Below are positions 43,912-52,853 of a DNA stretch of 64,000 nt, piece by piece (positions within the stretch are counted from its first letter, which is position 1; each line of letters begins with the position of its first letter). Below the pieces are notes generated by a model, which was not told where the DNA came from, made no database searches, and saw nothing but the letters and a program-made list of their open reading frames with translations. Source of the DNA: Rhizobium mongolense subsp. loessense. Lineage in GTDB: Bacteria; Pseudomonadota; Alphaproteobacteria; Rhizobiales; Rhizobiaceae. Location of the stretch: assembly GCF_900099775.1 (NCBI RefSeq), contig NZ_FMTM01000002.1, forward strand, positions 372,001-436,000, written 5' to 3'. Position numbers and translations under genes: made by a program.

Positions 43912-43981
43912 TGAACGTTGTTCACGAAGTGGTTTTGCCACAACTGTGAACATTGTTCAAGCTTTTTTTGAACAACGTTCA
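43912..43981. promoter_or_regulatory. Three copies of inverted repeat TGAACnnnGTTCA (likely TetR operators)
   Basis: Perfect 5-base arms with a 3-base centre occur at 43912-43924 (centre GTT), 43947-43959 (ATT) and 43969-43981 (AAC). All lie in the 108-base gap between pspA and the TetR gene. Centre-to-centre spacing is 35 and 22 bases. The third copy ends 21 bases before the TetR start, which also argues against the longer TetR reading from 43946. Auto-repression together with control of pspA is the simplest model. Confidence 0.75.
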
Positions 43982-44002
43982 CGAATGAAATTGGAGTGGC
44001 TG

Positions 44003-44620
44003 ATGGCCAGTCGAAGAGAAGAAAAACGCGAGGACCTGAAGGCCCGGTTAATCGACGCCGCGCGCAACAGGATAGCCAACGAAGGGCTCGCAAACTTGCG
44101 TGCACGCGACGTCACGCAGGATGCCGGTTGTGCGTTGGGAGGTCTTTATACAGTCTTTGCTGACCTCAATGAGCTCATTATCCAGGTCAACTCCTCAACG
44201 CTTAAAGCTCTGGAGGAATCGTTGGCTCTTACCGAAGTCAAAAACCGCACCCCGACCGATCGACTGCGGAATTTGGCACAGGGGTATCTTAAGTTTGCGC
44301 TTGCCCATCGTAATCTGTGGAAAGCACTGTTCGATCACTATCCGCCCGAAGGCAGTCCAACGCCCCAGTGGCATCTCGATGAACATCTATTCCTGATGGA
44401 CGTGATCGCTGAGCCCCTCGCCGAACTGCAACCGGATATGTCTACAGAGGATAGAGCAATTCGTGCTCGCACGTTGTTCGGGGCGGTGCATGGGGTGATC
44501 AGCATCAGCCTGGAAGCGCGTTTCGTCGGCTTGCCAGCTGATCGGCTAGAACGCGAACTCGATGAATTCGTCCTGACCATCGCGGCTGGGGCGGTCGCAG
44601 GACGGGCGCCACGGGCCTGA
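44003..44620 (+). CDS. TetR-family transcriptional regulator
   Basis: Predicted 205-residue protein. The N-terminal helix-turn-helix is LIDAARNRIANEGLANLRAR then DVTQDAGCALGGLYTVFADL. The rest is a variable ligand domain (LWKALFDHYPPEGSPTPQ, FGAVHGVISISLE). The ATG at 44003 has GGAG 6 bases before it. Longer starts (43946, 43985) would run through the operator repeats. Divergent from pspA with three shared operators, so it most likely controls the PspA/YiaA/LplT-Aas run. The signal may be a lipid or fatty acid (inference). Confidence 0.92.
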   Translation: MASRREEKREDLKARLIDAARNRIANEGLANLRARDVTQDAGCALGGLYTVFADLNELIIQVNSSTLKALEESLALTEVKNRTPTDRLRNLAQGYLKFALAHRNLWKALFDHYPPEGSPTPQWHLDEHLFLMDVIAEPLAELQPDMSTEDRAIRARTLFGAVHGVISISLEARFVGLPADRLERELDEFVLTIAAGAVAGRAPRA

Positions 44621-44936
44621 CGGGAATGTTGGTTTCTAAAACGCTGCGTAATTATTCCAAACTAGGTTAGTCTCGCTCACCCCATCTGCCATTTGGCGGG
44701 TGCCCCATAATTAGTTAGGAACGGAAAGGCGTTTCAGATCACAGCGGAACTCAACACGCTGACATCCGCGAGCGTCCAGGGAGATTAAAACAACACGCGA
44801 ATGTGGGGCAGCTCGGGTTGCCCACTCGGTTTGATTGACGATGTTTAAGGCGGCGAGTTTTTTTCGGGCAGCGCTACCAGCGATTGTTTCATATTCGAAC
44901 CGGCGCCGGGACCATCCCGCCCGGCTGCGCGCCTCC
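44621..44936. other. 316-base intergenic stretch, no gene seen
   Basis: It separates the TetR gene from the converging end of a sugar ABC permease gene. Frames are short and no recognised repeat or terminator stands out. Confidence 0.5.
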
Positions 44937-45782
44937 TCAGCTCTTTACCGACCCGGCTGCCATGCCCGCGAGGAAGTAGCGCTGGGCGATCAGATACAGG
45001 ACCAACAGCGGGAGCGATCCTAGTACGCTCATCGCCATCATCTCGTTCCATTCGAAGGCATGTTGGCCCATAAGCAACTCGATCCCAATGGGAACAGTCC
45101 GCATATCCATCGACTTCGTCAAAGTCAGAGCAAAGAGGAATTCGTTCCATGCCAGCAGAAACGTATAGACTGCGGTCGCGACGATGCCAGGCACTGACAG
45201 TGGGATGATCACACGCCACAGCGCCGTCCAACTTGATCCGCCATCGACGAGTACCGCCTCGTCAAGCTCCCTTGGTAGGGTATTGAAGTAGCCGGTCATC
45301 AGAAGGATCGCATAAGGCAAGGTGAAGACCATATACGTCAAAATCAGCGCAAAATAGGTGTTAAAAATGCCGAAGGCGACAACCATCCCGAAATACGGGA
45401 TCAAAAGCGTGATCGGCGGAACGGTCTGCGTACTGATGATGAACACGTTCAGCGTATTCTTGAACCGAAATGAATACCGGCTGAAGCCATAGGCCGTCAG
45501 AATGGCGATCAGCAACGTCAGAAGTGTTACCACTCCCGCGACGAGATAGCTGTTGAGGAAGAAACGAATCTTCGTTGGGTCGTTGAAGATCGAGAGGTAG
45601 GCGACGTTCGTGAAATGGTCGGGCAGCAGCCGCGGCGGCAGGGCAAAGATCTCGGTGTTTGATTTCAAAGAAGTGAAAAACATCCACAGGATCGGAAAGC
45701 CGGCGAAGACCAGACCAACCGCGAGCCCGAGATATGTCAGCAGGGTCGGTAGTATGGTGCGACTGAGAGAACGCTTTGCCAT
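44937..45782 (-). CDS. Carbohydrate ABC transporter permease (MalG family)
   Basis: Predicted 281-residue permease with six helices. The C-terminal EAA loop is ELDEAVLVDGGSSWTALWRVIIPLSVPGI, followed by FLLAWNEFLFALTLT. The tail ends QRYFLAGMAAGSVKS as in the family. It is transcribed last in the leftward run (binding protein, MalF-type, MalG-type). The next upstream gene, MalF-type, ends 6 bases before its start. Confidence 0.93.
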   Translation of the reverse strand: MAKRSLSRTILPTLLTYLGLAVGLVFAGFPILWMFFTSLKSNTEIFALPPRLLPDHFTNVAYLSIFNDPTKIRFFLNSYLVAGVVTLLTLLIAILTAYGFSRYSFRFKNTLNVFIISTQTVPPITLLIPYFGMVVAFGIFNTYFALILTYMVFTLPYAILLMTGYFNTLPRELDEAVLVDGGSSWTALWRVIIPLSVPGIVATAVYTFLLAWNEFLFALTLTKSMDMRTVPIGIELLMGQHAFEWNEMMAMSVLGSLPLLVLYLIAQRYFLAGMAAGSVKS

Positions 45783-45788
45783 TGCCGG

Positions 45789-46727
45789 TCACCTGGCCTT
45801 CTGATGTTTGATGTAGAAGTATGTGGCGCCCATCGAGATGATCAGAATGAAGATTGCGCTCGCCGACGCACGGGAGAATTCGTAACTCGAAAACGCAAGT
45901 TTGTAGGTGTAGGTGCTAAGCACCTCGGTTGCGTAGATCGGACCGCCTCCCGTCGTCATCCACACGAGGGGAAAGACCTGCATTGTCCAGATGAAGTCCA
46001 GCAAGGCAATGCTGATGATAATCGGCATCAGTTGCGGGATCGTGATGTAGCGGAATTTCTGGAACTCGTTAGCGCCATCAATGCCGGCGGCCTCGTAGAG
46101 ATCCTTGGGGATGCCCTGAAGACCAGCGAGAAGGCTCACCATATAGAGCGGGTATCCCGCCCAGATATTCGCGAAGGTCAAGGCGTGCAGCGCGGTTTTC
46201 GTCGAAGAGAACCACTCGACCTTGAAGTTAATGATATTGAGCGTCATCAGGATGCTGTTGATCACCCCATTGGGATCCAGCAGCAACCGCCAGATGATGG
46301 CGATGATCACTGCAGTGAAGAGCCACGGCATAATGTAAAGAACCCGCAGGATGCTTCTGATCAACGGATCGACACGCTGGCTGTTTAGCAAAAGGGCGAA
46401 GGCCAGACCGATCAGAAGATGGAAGATGACGCTCATCACAGTGAAGTAGAGTGTCTGCCCGACCGACTGCCAGAAAACCGGATCTTTGAAGATCGTCACA
46501 TAGTTCTGCAATCCGACGAAAGCCGCGTCCTTTTTCGTGATCGCGCCGTCCATCAGCGAATAGCGCAGGACGGTGATCATGGGAAACAGCATCAGAAGGC
46601 AGAATAGAAACGTCGCCGGGGCAACATAGAAGAAGGGAACAAGCCTCTTTTTCGTTTTGTAAGACAGCATGCCACGCTTGCGCGTTTTTGCTTGCGTGCG
46701 GATCATAGTTTCTGTGGCGAGGCTCAT
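45789..46727 (-). CDS. Carbohydrate ABC transporter permease (MalF family)
   Basis: Predicted 312-residue permease with six helices. The EAA loop is LYEAAGIDGANEFQKFRYITIPQLMPII. The N-terminal tail (MSLATETMIRTQAKTRKRG) is cytoplasmic and basic; ATG at 46706 is an alternative start. No strong ribosome site supports 46727, so the start is uncertain. A longer frame to 46919 has no support. It follows the binding-protein gene by 100 bases. Confidence 0.9.
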   Translation of the reverse strand: MSLATETMIRTQAKTRKRGMLSYKTKKRLVPFFYVAPATFLFCLLMLFPMITVLRYSLMDGAITKKDAAFVGLQNYVTIFKDPVFWQSVGQTLYFTVMSVIFHLLIGLAFALLLNSQRVDPLIRSILRVLYIMPWLFTAVIIAIIWRLLLDPNGVINSILMTLNIINFKVEWFSSTKTALHALTFANIWAGYPLYMVSLLAGLQGIPKDLYEAAGIDGANEFQKFRYITIPQLMPIIISIALLDFIWTMQVFPLVWMTTGGGPIYATEVLSTYTYKLAFSSYEFSRASASAIFILIISMGATYFYIKHQKAR

Positions 46728-46827
46728 GAGATGTGATTTCCGCCTATCGTGAAACGCATCAATTCGTCCTGATGCAGCGGCAGCGCGATGAACTCCATCA
46801 CGCTGCCGATGATTGTCGGTGGCGTCC

Positions 46828-48081
46828 TTACTTGTCGAATTCGACCAACCACTGCTTTTGTGTGTTGGCGGCCGCCTCCTTCGCGGTTTGCTGACCGTCG
46901 AACATTTTTTGAACTTCAACGTTCATCTGCCGCATGAGATCTTCGGCCACCGGCAGGCCGACGAATTCGTTGGCCAGCTTCCCACTTTGAAATATCTTGA
47001 AGGCCTCTTCAAACAGCGGGTCCGCTTTCGAGAAATCGGGTTTGGCGTGGATATTGCCCGGGAAGGCATTGGCGACCGACACGAGGCGGCTGTTCACTTC
47101 TGGGCTCATCAAATATTCAACGAGCTTCCAGGCTTCTGCCTTGTGTTCGCTTTTGTCGCTGATGCCGATACCCCAGGAGGCATAGGGCAGCCCGCGTTTG
47201 CCGGTATAGCCGTCGACAGCTGGAAGGGCGGAGATACCGAACTTGAGATTGGGGTTCCGCTGGCGGATGAGATTGATGTGGGCGAGTGAATCGATCATCA
47301 TACCCACTCGGCCGTTGACGAATTCTTCGACCTTGTCCTGTTCCTTCTTGGCAAAAATGCCAGGCGCGATGACGCCGGCGTCCTGCAGCGACTTGATATA
47401 TTCAAGTGTCCCGACCACGGAGGCGTTTTCGAGGTCGGGCTTGCCATCCTTCAGCATGGACGCTCCGGATGCCCAGACCCAGGACATCACGTCATTCTGG
47501 ATGCCGCCGGGATTCTGCAACGAAAGCGGTAGCACCCAACCGTATTGGTTCTTGTCCGCATTGGTCATCTTCTTCGCCGCATCGGCGAATTCTGTCCGGT
47601 TCGTCGGCGTCTTGTCGATGCCGGCGGCCTTTGCCAGATCGAGATTGACGAAGACCGGGTAGACGAACGAGGCAAGCGGGAACATGACGCTTTGCCCGTT
47701 GACCTTGATAATGTCGGCGATCTGGCTCTGATCATATTTGGCGTCAGCCATCAGGCTGTCCATCGAAGCGATTGCGCCCTGCTTTGCCAAGCCGTTGACC
47801 CATGCTCCGTCGAGGCCAACGACATCGCTGAGTGTCCCCGACGCGGCACCAACGACGATCTGATCATGGGTGGCGGAATAGGGGCCGCTGACGAGCGTCA
47901 CTTTGATGCCGGGGTTTGCGGCCTCGAAATCGTCCATGATGCTGCGCAGAGCACCGGCGGGCATTTCGGGCTCCCACCATTGAATGAACTCTAGATTGGT
48001 CTGAGCAAAGGCGCAGGTGGCGCATAGTGCCCAGACCGCCACAGCGGACTGAGCCGCCATGATATATCTTCTGACGTTCAT
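46828..48081 (-). CDS. Carbohydrate ABC transporter substrate-binding protein (extracellular solute-binding family 1)
   Basis: Predicted 417-residue periplasmic protein with a signal peptide (MNVRRYIMAAQSAVAVWALC, cut likely after AFA) and typical family 1 segments: LEFIQWWEPEMPAGALRSIM, then VDGYTGKRGLPYASWGIGIS and AWKLVEYLMSPEV. The ATG at 48081 has GAGGGAAA just before it. It opens the leftward transport operon. Its own ATPase (48686-49831) lies upstream, in the same direction, across a 604-base gap. The sugar bound is unknown. Confidence 0.92.
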   Translation of the reverse strand: MNVRRYIMAAQSAVAVWALCATCAFAQTNLEFIQWWEPEMPAGALRSIMDDFEAANPGIKVTLVSGPYSATHDQIVVGAASGTLSDVVGLDGAWVNGLAKQGAIASMDSLMADAKYDQSQIADIIKVNGQSVMFPLASFVYPVFVNLDLAKAAGIDKTPTNRTEFADAAKKMTNADKNQYGWVLPLSLQNPGGIQNDVMSWVWASGASMLKDGKPDLENASVVGTLEYIKSLQDAGVIAPGIFAKKEQDKVEEFVNGRVGMMIDSLAHINLIRQRNPNLKFGISALPAVDGYTGKRGLPYASWGIGISDKSEHKAEAWKLVEYLMSPEVNSRLVSVANAFPGNIHAKPDFSKADPLFEEAFKIFQSGKLANEFVGLPVAEDLMRQMNVEVQKMFDGQQTAKEAAANTQKQWLVEFDK

Positions 48082-48685
48082 GTTTCCCTCCCATAGAAAC
48101 GAATTTTGCTCGATCCTCCCGATCGAGACCGAAGTAGGTTCCTTTCGGGGTCTATCTGTCAATGAAGAACTGCCATCGGAGAAAGCCTGCAGGCTACAGG
48201 AAGGAACAAAAAGCCATCAAGCCATTGAATATTATAGGCTTTACCCGTGAAATTCGCGTCGATTTTTTTCTAACCTGCATCTTCCTCGTGTCGCATTTTT
48301 TCTTTACTTTCGTAAACAAATGAAAGCCACCCCGCCCAAAGGAAAACAAATGAAAGGATCGTTGATCGAAGAAAAGCGGCGTTCAGCGGGGAAACCTACG
48401 CGCCATCGACATCGCAAAAATGCGCTTCGACCGGCTGATGGTGATCAGCTGCGCTCGGGTTGCCATCGAGCAGCAGAAAAGGATCCAACGTCGGCTGCAA
48501 AGTCACCGGCTTCCAAGACGGCGTGAGATCTTGGGCTCTTGATACGGGGACACGCCAAGCCGCTCGGCGAAGAGCGAAGAGCGAAGAGCGAAGAGCGAAG
48601 AGCTTGGTGGCAACAGTTGTGAGCAACAAAGCAAGCATGCGTTCTTGCGGCTGCCCACTAACCATGCCCGCTATCGCGGATCATG
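48082..48685. promoter_or_regulatory. 604-base gap with binding-protein promoter, motif and tandem repeat
   Basis: No supportable gene. At 48303-48312 TTTACTTTCG is the reverse complement of CGAAAGTAAA at 51749-51758, upstream of the aldolase gene; a shared regulator site is likely. A tandem repeat lies at 48569-48603. The minus-strand frame 48396-48665 has a segment (TLQPTLDPFLLLDG) that recalls the start of a pirin-type protein, but it is too short and too broken to call. Confidence 0.45.
48569..48603. repeat. Short tandem repeat, 5 copies of GAAGAGC
   Basis: Five exact 7-base units follow one another. They fall in the intergenic stretch before the binding-protein gene. Seven-base units would change frame, but no gene is here. 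Likely slipped-strand sequence without known function. Confidence 0.9.
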
Positions 48686-49831
48686 CTAGATTGCCAAATG
48701 CGTTTGTGGGTCGAAGAAGTGTAACTTGGCCGCATCGATCGCCAGATCAATCATTGCGCCCGGCTTGACCGAGCTGACGGCTTCGAATTTCGCTACGGCG
48801 TTTGCCGCACCGCTCAAGTCCTCGACGGCATCGGGGTCGCCGGAGTCGATACGCACCGCTTCGATATTCAAATGAACGATCAGTTCGGAGCCCAATTCCT
48901 CAATCGATCTTACAGCGGCCGGGATCGTCGCGTAGCGCGATCCGGATTCCAGGCTGCTGTCGTAAAGGTCTTCTGGGCGGATTCCGAAGATGATCGTCTT
49001 GCCCTCGAACGTCGCCAGACCGGGAGAGCGCTCGAACGCGGTTGTCGATACAGGTATCGAAAAGGTGGGCAGATTGATCCTGCCGTTCTGCAAACGGCCT
49101 TCGAACAGGTTCATGGACGGTGAGCCGATGAAACCGGCGACGAAGGCGTTGACTGGCCGACTATACAATGTCTTTGGCGTGTCGACCTGCTGAAGGACGC
49201 CACCCTTCAAGACCGCAACCCGGTCGCCCATGGTCAAGGCTTCGGTCTGATCGTGCGTTACATAGATTGTCGTGACGCCCAGCTGTCGTTGCAGGCTGAC
49301 GATTTCGGCCCGCATTTGCACGCGCAGCTTGGCGTCGAGGTTTGACAGGGGCTCGTCCATGAGAAAGGCCGCCGGTTCCCGCACCATTGCGCGTCCCATG
49401 GCGACCCGCTGGCGTTGGCCACCCGACAGCGCCGCCGGTTTGCTGTCGAGCAGCGTATGCAACTGGAGCGTCTTTGCTATTTCATGGACCCGCTTCGTCC
49501 GCTCCTCCTTGCTTTTCCCCGCAAGCTTCATCGAGAAGGCAATGTTGTCGAACACTGTCATATGCGGATACAGGGCATAGTTCTGGAAGACCATCGCTAT
49601 ATCCCGATCCTTCGGCGCGAGATCCTCGACATTCTCCCCACCGATGCTCAGGGTTCCGCTGCTGATCTCCTCCAGCCCCGCGATCATGCGCAACGCCGTC
49701 GATTTTCCGCATCCCGAAGGGCCTACGAGGATAAGGAACTCGCCATCATTTATCGTCAGGCTAAGATCCTTGATTGCGTGGAATTTCGTTCCAAAGGTCT
49801 TGCAAATCTTGTCCAGTACAACAACAGCCAC
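48686..49831 (-). CDS. Carbohydrate ABC transporter ATPase (MalK/UgpC type)
   Basis: Predicted 381-residue ATPase. Walker A is GPSGCGKST, the signature is LSGGQRQRVAMGRAM, Walker B is FLMDEPLSNLDA, and the switch His is in YVTHDQTEA. The C-terminal OB/TOBE domain (about 240-381) is present (GIRPEDLYD). Such ATPases drive MalF/MalG-type importers. It lies between the binding-protein gene and the PfkB-kinase gene, in the same direction, 128 bases after the kinase gene's stop. Confidence 0.93.
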   Translation of the reverse strand: MAVVVLDKICKTFGTKFHAIKDLSLTINDGEFLILVGPSGCGKSTALRMIAGLEEISSGTLSIGGENVEDLAPKDRDIAMVFQNYALYPHMTVFDNIAFSMKLAGKSKEERTKRVHEIAKTLQLHTLLDSKPAALSGGQRQRVAMGRAMVREPAAFLMDEPLSNLDAKLRVQMRAEIVSLQRQLGVTTIYVTHDQTEALTMGDRVAVLKGGVLQQVDTPKTLYSRPVNAFVAGFIGSPSMNLFEGRLQNGRINLPTFSIPVSTTAFERSPGLATFEGKTIIFGIRPEDLYDSSLESGSRYATIPAAVRSIEELGSELIVHLNIEAVRIDSGDPDAVEDLSGAANAVAKFEAVSSVKPGAMIDLAIDAAKLHFFDPQTHLAI

Positions 49832-49959
49832 GGCACTTCCTCCCTACTATCACCGCCATCCAATCCTCCAGACAGCCCTCCCGGCGCGACTGCAGATCGA
49901 ACCGAACCGTCATCTGCGCCGCGCTGTTCTGATCTCCAGGGCACCCGTGTAGTGAACTC

Positions 49960-50898
49960 TCAGTCTCGCGACGCAATCGGTCTGGCCACGGGCGCATTAT
50001 CCTTCGCCATCCACGCGAGACAGACGCTTTGATCGGGCAAAGCCATGCGGCCACCCGGGCCGGTCACGGAAATCGCCGCTGCGGCAGTTGCATAAACGGC
50101 GCAAGCGACAGGCTGCTTTCCCTGTGTAAGGGCAAAGGCATAGGCGCCGTGAAAGCAATCTCCGGCGCCGGTCGTGTCGACTGCTTTGACCTTATAGGCC
50201 GGAACATGCCACAAAACGGCATCTCCCGTCTGCTTGATATAAGATCCTCGTTCGCCGTCGGTCAGAACGACTGCGGTACGGTCATCAGACCATAGCTTGC
50301 GCAGGATCAACGTTGGATCGGTTTCACAAGAATAAGTCTGCGCAAATTTCAACGGCAATACCAGGTGATTGGATAAGCTCATTAATCGTTCGGTTGCAGG
50401 CCCGATCGCCCATTCAATGTCTGCCACCACCGCCAGGCCCAGCTTGCGGGCGCGCGCAACAACCATATCGGCGTGGACGGCATAGCCGTCGATCAACAGC
50501 ACCTGGGCTTGCGCGAGGGTGCTATCGGTCAGCGTCTCGGAGGTTCCGTGCGGCACATCATCGTCATAGGCGATAAACCTGTCGCCTTCAGGTCCGACCG
50601 TGATCACCGAACGTATGGGCCTGGCATCTGGGCGACGCGGCGCAAAAGATATATCGACTCCGTGCCGCTCAAGCTCGCGGGCGCTGACGTCGGCGAGAGG
50701 CTGATCACTCAACCAGCCGATGAAACCAGCCCGCCCTCCCAGCTTTGCGACAGCAACAAGGGCCGTCGCAACATTGCCGCCGTGGTCCTGAGTGCGATTT
50801 ATCACCTTCCCTTTGCCAGCACTCAGCGGCCGGTCGACATAGATGATATCGTCGATCGCCATGGCCCCAAAGCCCAGAACCTGAAGGTTGCGTGTCAC
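49960..50898 (-). CDS. PfkB-family sugar kinase
   Basis: Predicted 312-residue kinase. The N-terminal GFGAMAIDDIIYVDRPLSAG and GGNVATALVAVAKLGG and the C-terminal DTTGAGDCFHGAYAFAL (catalytic Asp and anion hole) are characteristic of PfkB/ribokinase enzymes. A GTG at 50898, 1 base after the aldolase stop, is the best start (VTRNLQVLGFG). The next ATG downstream would cut into the first strand. It would phosphorylate the sugar before cleavage by the aldolase encoded just upstream. The sugar is unknown. Confidence 0.88.
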   Translation of the reverse strand: MTRNLQVLGFGAMAIDDIIYVDRPLSAGKGKVINRTQDHGGNVATALVAVAKLGGRAGFIGWLSDQPLADVSARELERHGVDISFAPRRPDARPIRSVITVGPEGDRFIAYDDDVPHGTSETLTDSTLAQAQVLLIDGYAVHADMVVARARKLGLAVVADIEWAIGPATERLMSLSNHLVLPLKFAQTYSCETDPTLILRKLWSDDRTAVVLTDGERGSYIKQTGDAVLWHVPAYKVKAVDTTGAGDCFHGAYAFALTQGKQPVACAVYATAAAAISVTGPGGRMALPDQSVCLAWMAKDNAPVARPIASRD

Positions 50899-50899
50899 C

Positions 50900-51700
50900 T
50901 CAACCGCCCGCGGCCGCGAGCGCCTCTTGCGGCGCCATACCACCGTGAATGACCAGCTTGAAGGCGCGCGCCGCCATCGTCGTGTCGCCGTGCCCCCAAA
51001 GGTTTCGCCCCACCACGGCACCCTTTGCCCCCGCGCGCAAGGCATCGGAGGTCTGTGTCAGGGCTCCTAGCAGATTATCCGCCTTCGGACCGCCCGCGAT
51101 AACGATGGGAACCGGGCAAGTGGCGACAGTCTCTTGGAACGAAGCGAAGTCCCCGGTGTATCCGACCTTGATCACGTCGACGCCGGTCTCAAACCCGATC
51201 CGCACGGCATAGGCGATTTCGTCGGGGGTGAATACGATCTTGCCGCCGTCTGAATAATCGCGGGGATAGACATGCGCAACGACCGGCATTTCAAAACGAG
51301 CAGCGGCGTTGACGGTATCGGTGAGCCAGCGAATGTATTCGCCTTCGGTATTGCCGCGCACCGGAATGGCAACGGCCAGAGCATCGGCTCCGTAGCGCAC
51401 CGCATCTTCAGGGGTCGCAATCAACTGACGGATTCGATCGTCCGGCGTAAAGCAGCCGGCTTGAATAACCAGCGCCGCCTTGCCGGCATAGGCCGGCCAC
51501 AAGTGACGGGCAGCCCCCGGCTGAATGCTGATATAGTCCGGCTCTCCGGCCATCACCCGTTTCAGGGCGCCCGGCAGATCCGCCAGACCGCCCTCGCGGA
51601 CGTTGCCATAGCCAACGAAGTGGTCGACGGCGCCACCGAATAAATGCCCCGACGGATGAGAAAACAGCCGTGACAGGCGAATTTTGGTTCCAAGGCCCAT
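50900..51700 (-). CDS. Class I (Schiff-base) aldolase, DhnA/LsrF type
   Basis: Predicted 266-residue TIM-barrel aldolase. The probable Schiff-base Lys is in GVDVIKVGYTGDF, and the family signature GGPKADNLLGAL with VVGRNLWGHGD lies near the C-terminus (phosphate site). Such proteins cleave or thiolyse phosphorylated keto-sugars. It is first in the leftward run aldolase, PfkB kinase, ATPase, and its start region has the motif CGAAAGTAAA shared with the binding-protein promoter. With the kinase it should form the core of sugar breakdown. Confidence 0.88.
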   Translation of the reverse strand: MGLGTKIRLSRLFSHPSGHLFGGAVDHFVGYGNVREGGLADLPGALKRVMAGEPDYISIQPGAARHLWPAYAGKAALVIQAGCFTPDDRIRQLIATPEDAVRYGADALAVAIPVRGNTEGEYIRWLTDTVNAAARFEMPVVAHVYPRDYSDGGKIVFTPDEIAYAVRIGFETGVDVIKVGYTGDFASFQETVATCPVPIVIAGGPKADNLLGALTQTSDALRAGAKGAVVGRNLWGHGDTTMAARAFKLVIHGGMAPQEALAAAGG

Positions 51701-51748
51701 ATCAATGCTGTCCCTTATAAGGTTCGATCTCGCAGGGAAACCCTAACT

Positions 51749-51797
51749 CGAAAGTAAACGAATATTCAATATTTCGATTTCTTTCGTTTTCATTTAA
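51749..51797. promoter_or_regulatory. Probable DeoR-family operator region ahead of the aldolase gene
   Basis: CGAAAG (51749-51754) and CTTTCG (51781-51786) form inverted arms, and TTTCGATTTC, TTTCGTTTTC recur as near-direct repeats between 51772 and 51791. TTTCG-rich direct repeats are known for DeoR-type sites. CGAAAGTAAA (51749-51758) is repeated in reverse at 48303-48312, ahead of the binding-protein gene. The DeoR gene begins at 51933, divergent. Binding is inferred. Confidence 0.5.
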
Positions 51798-51932
51798 GTT
51801 TACGACTGCGCGTGCTGACCAACGCCAGCATCGGCTTTGCTCTCGTTCTTTGACCACGGCGGTCGACGACGCATTTTCGATTTTCGAAAGATCGGCACCG
51901 CACCTTACTCGGAAGCCAATTCGGGGCTCACC

Positions 51933-52694
51933 ATGCTTGCAGAACAACGGCGACATCAGATTATGCTGGAACTCCAACGGACCGGCCAAGCGCGCACCAG
52001 CCAGCTGGCTGAAAATTTCGGCGTGTCGGAAGTGACCATCCGATCCGACCTGGAAATTCTGGATGCCAAGAAGCTGCTCATCAAGACACATGGCGGTGCG
52101 ATAGCCTTGCCGGCCAGTTCGCCCGCTGCAGCCTTCGAAGAACGCATGAACCGCAATTTCGATGCCAAACGACGTATCGCTCAGATGGCGGCACGCCAGA
52201 TCATCGACAACCAGTCCGTGGTGTTCGACAGCGGCTCGACGCTGCTGCAGGTCGCCATGCAAATGCCCCCGGTCAACAATGTCGTGGTGGCCACAACCGC
52301 CATGAATATTGCGCAGCATCTGATGTATCGGCCAGGCTTGGACGTGCACATGATAGGCGGTCGAGTCTTTCCCAGCACTGTCAGCACGATTGTCTCGGAT
52401 TCAGACAAGGCCGTGGGCGGTCTTGTTGCCCACCAGGCGTTTCTCAGCGCTCATGCAATCGATCACTCATTCGATGTCGTCGATGTCTCGGAAGACATTG
52501 CACGGACCAAACGAAATCTGGTCCGCATGGCGAGGCGCGTGATCCTTGTGGCGGATTCCAGCAAGTGGGATATTGGCGCCTCATCCAAGGCATTTTCGCT
52601 TTCACGGGTCGATTTGATTATCACCGATACGGGCATGCCGCATGGGATTCGCAGTCGATTGGACAAGCTGGGAGTCGAAGTGCGCTATGTGTAA
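51933..52694 (+). CDS. DeoR-family transcriptional repressor
   Basis: Predicted 253-residue protein. The helix-turn-helix (RTSQLAENFGVSEVTIRSDL, then EILDAKKLLIKTHGGA) is the DeoR signature. The sugar-phosphate-binding domain follows (QSVVFDSGSTLLQVA, VVATTAMNIAQHL, FDVVDVSEDIARTKRNLVRMA, ILVADSSKWDIGASSKAFSL). The start at 51933 (MLAEQRRHQIML) is typical; the longer frame to 51837 is not needed. It is divergent from the aldolase gene and likely controls the aldolase/kinase/transporter genes through the TTTCG-type repeats. Confidence 0.93.
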   Translation: MLAEQRRHQIMLELQRTGQARTSQLAENFGVSEVTIRSDLEILDAKKLLIKTHGGAIALPASSPAAAFEERMNRNFDAKRRIAQMAARQIIDNQSVVFDSGSTLLQVAMQMPPVNNVVVATTAMNIAQHLMYRPGLDVHMIGGRVFPSTVSTIVSDSDKAVGGLVAHQAFLSAHAIDHSFDVVDVSEDIARTKRNLVRMARRVILVADSSKWDIGASSKAFSLSRVDLIITDTGMPHGIRSRLDKLGVEVRYV

Positions 52695-52853
52695 GAAGCG
52701 GCGATACGCTGCCGATCGTGCTTTGTGTAACAAAAAATTTTGCGCATGCGATATTGTCAGGCTACAAACGCAGTTCGAAAGCCCTCACACTGACTGCCTT
52801 TGCGACATCAGCTGACGCAGATGTTCCTTGGCGCAGTGCAACCAGAATTGCCA

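Noticed and set aside
48569..48603. Possible CRISPR array at the 7-base tandem repeat
   Set aside because: Units are 7 bases, adjacent, with no spacers and no cas genes in the window.
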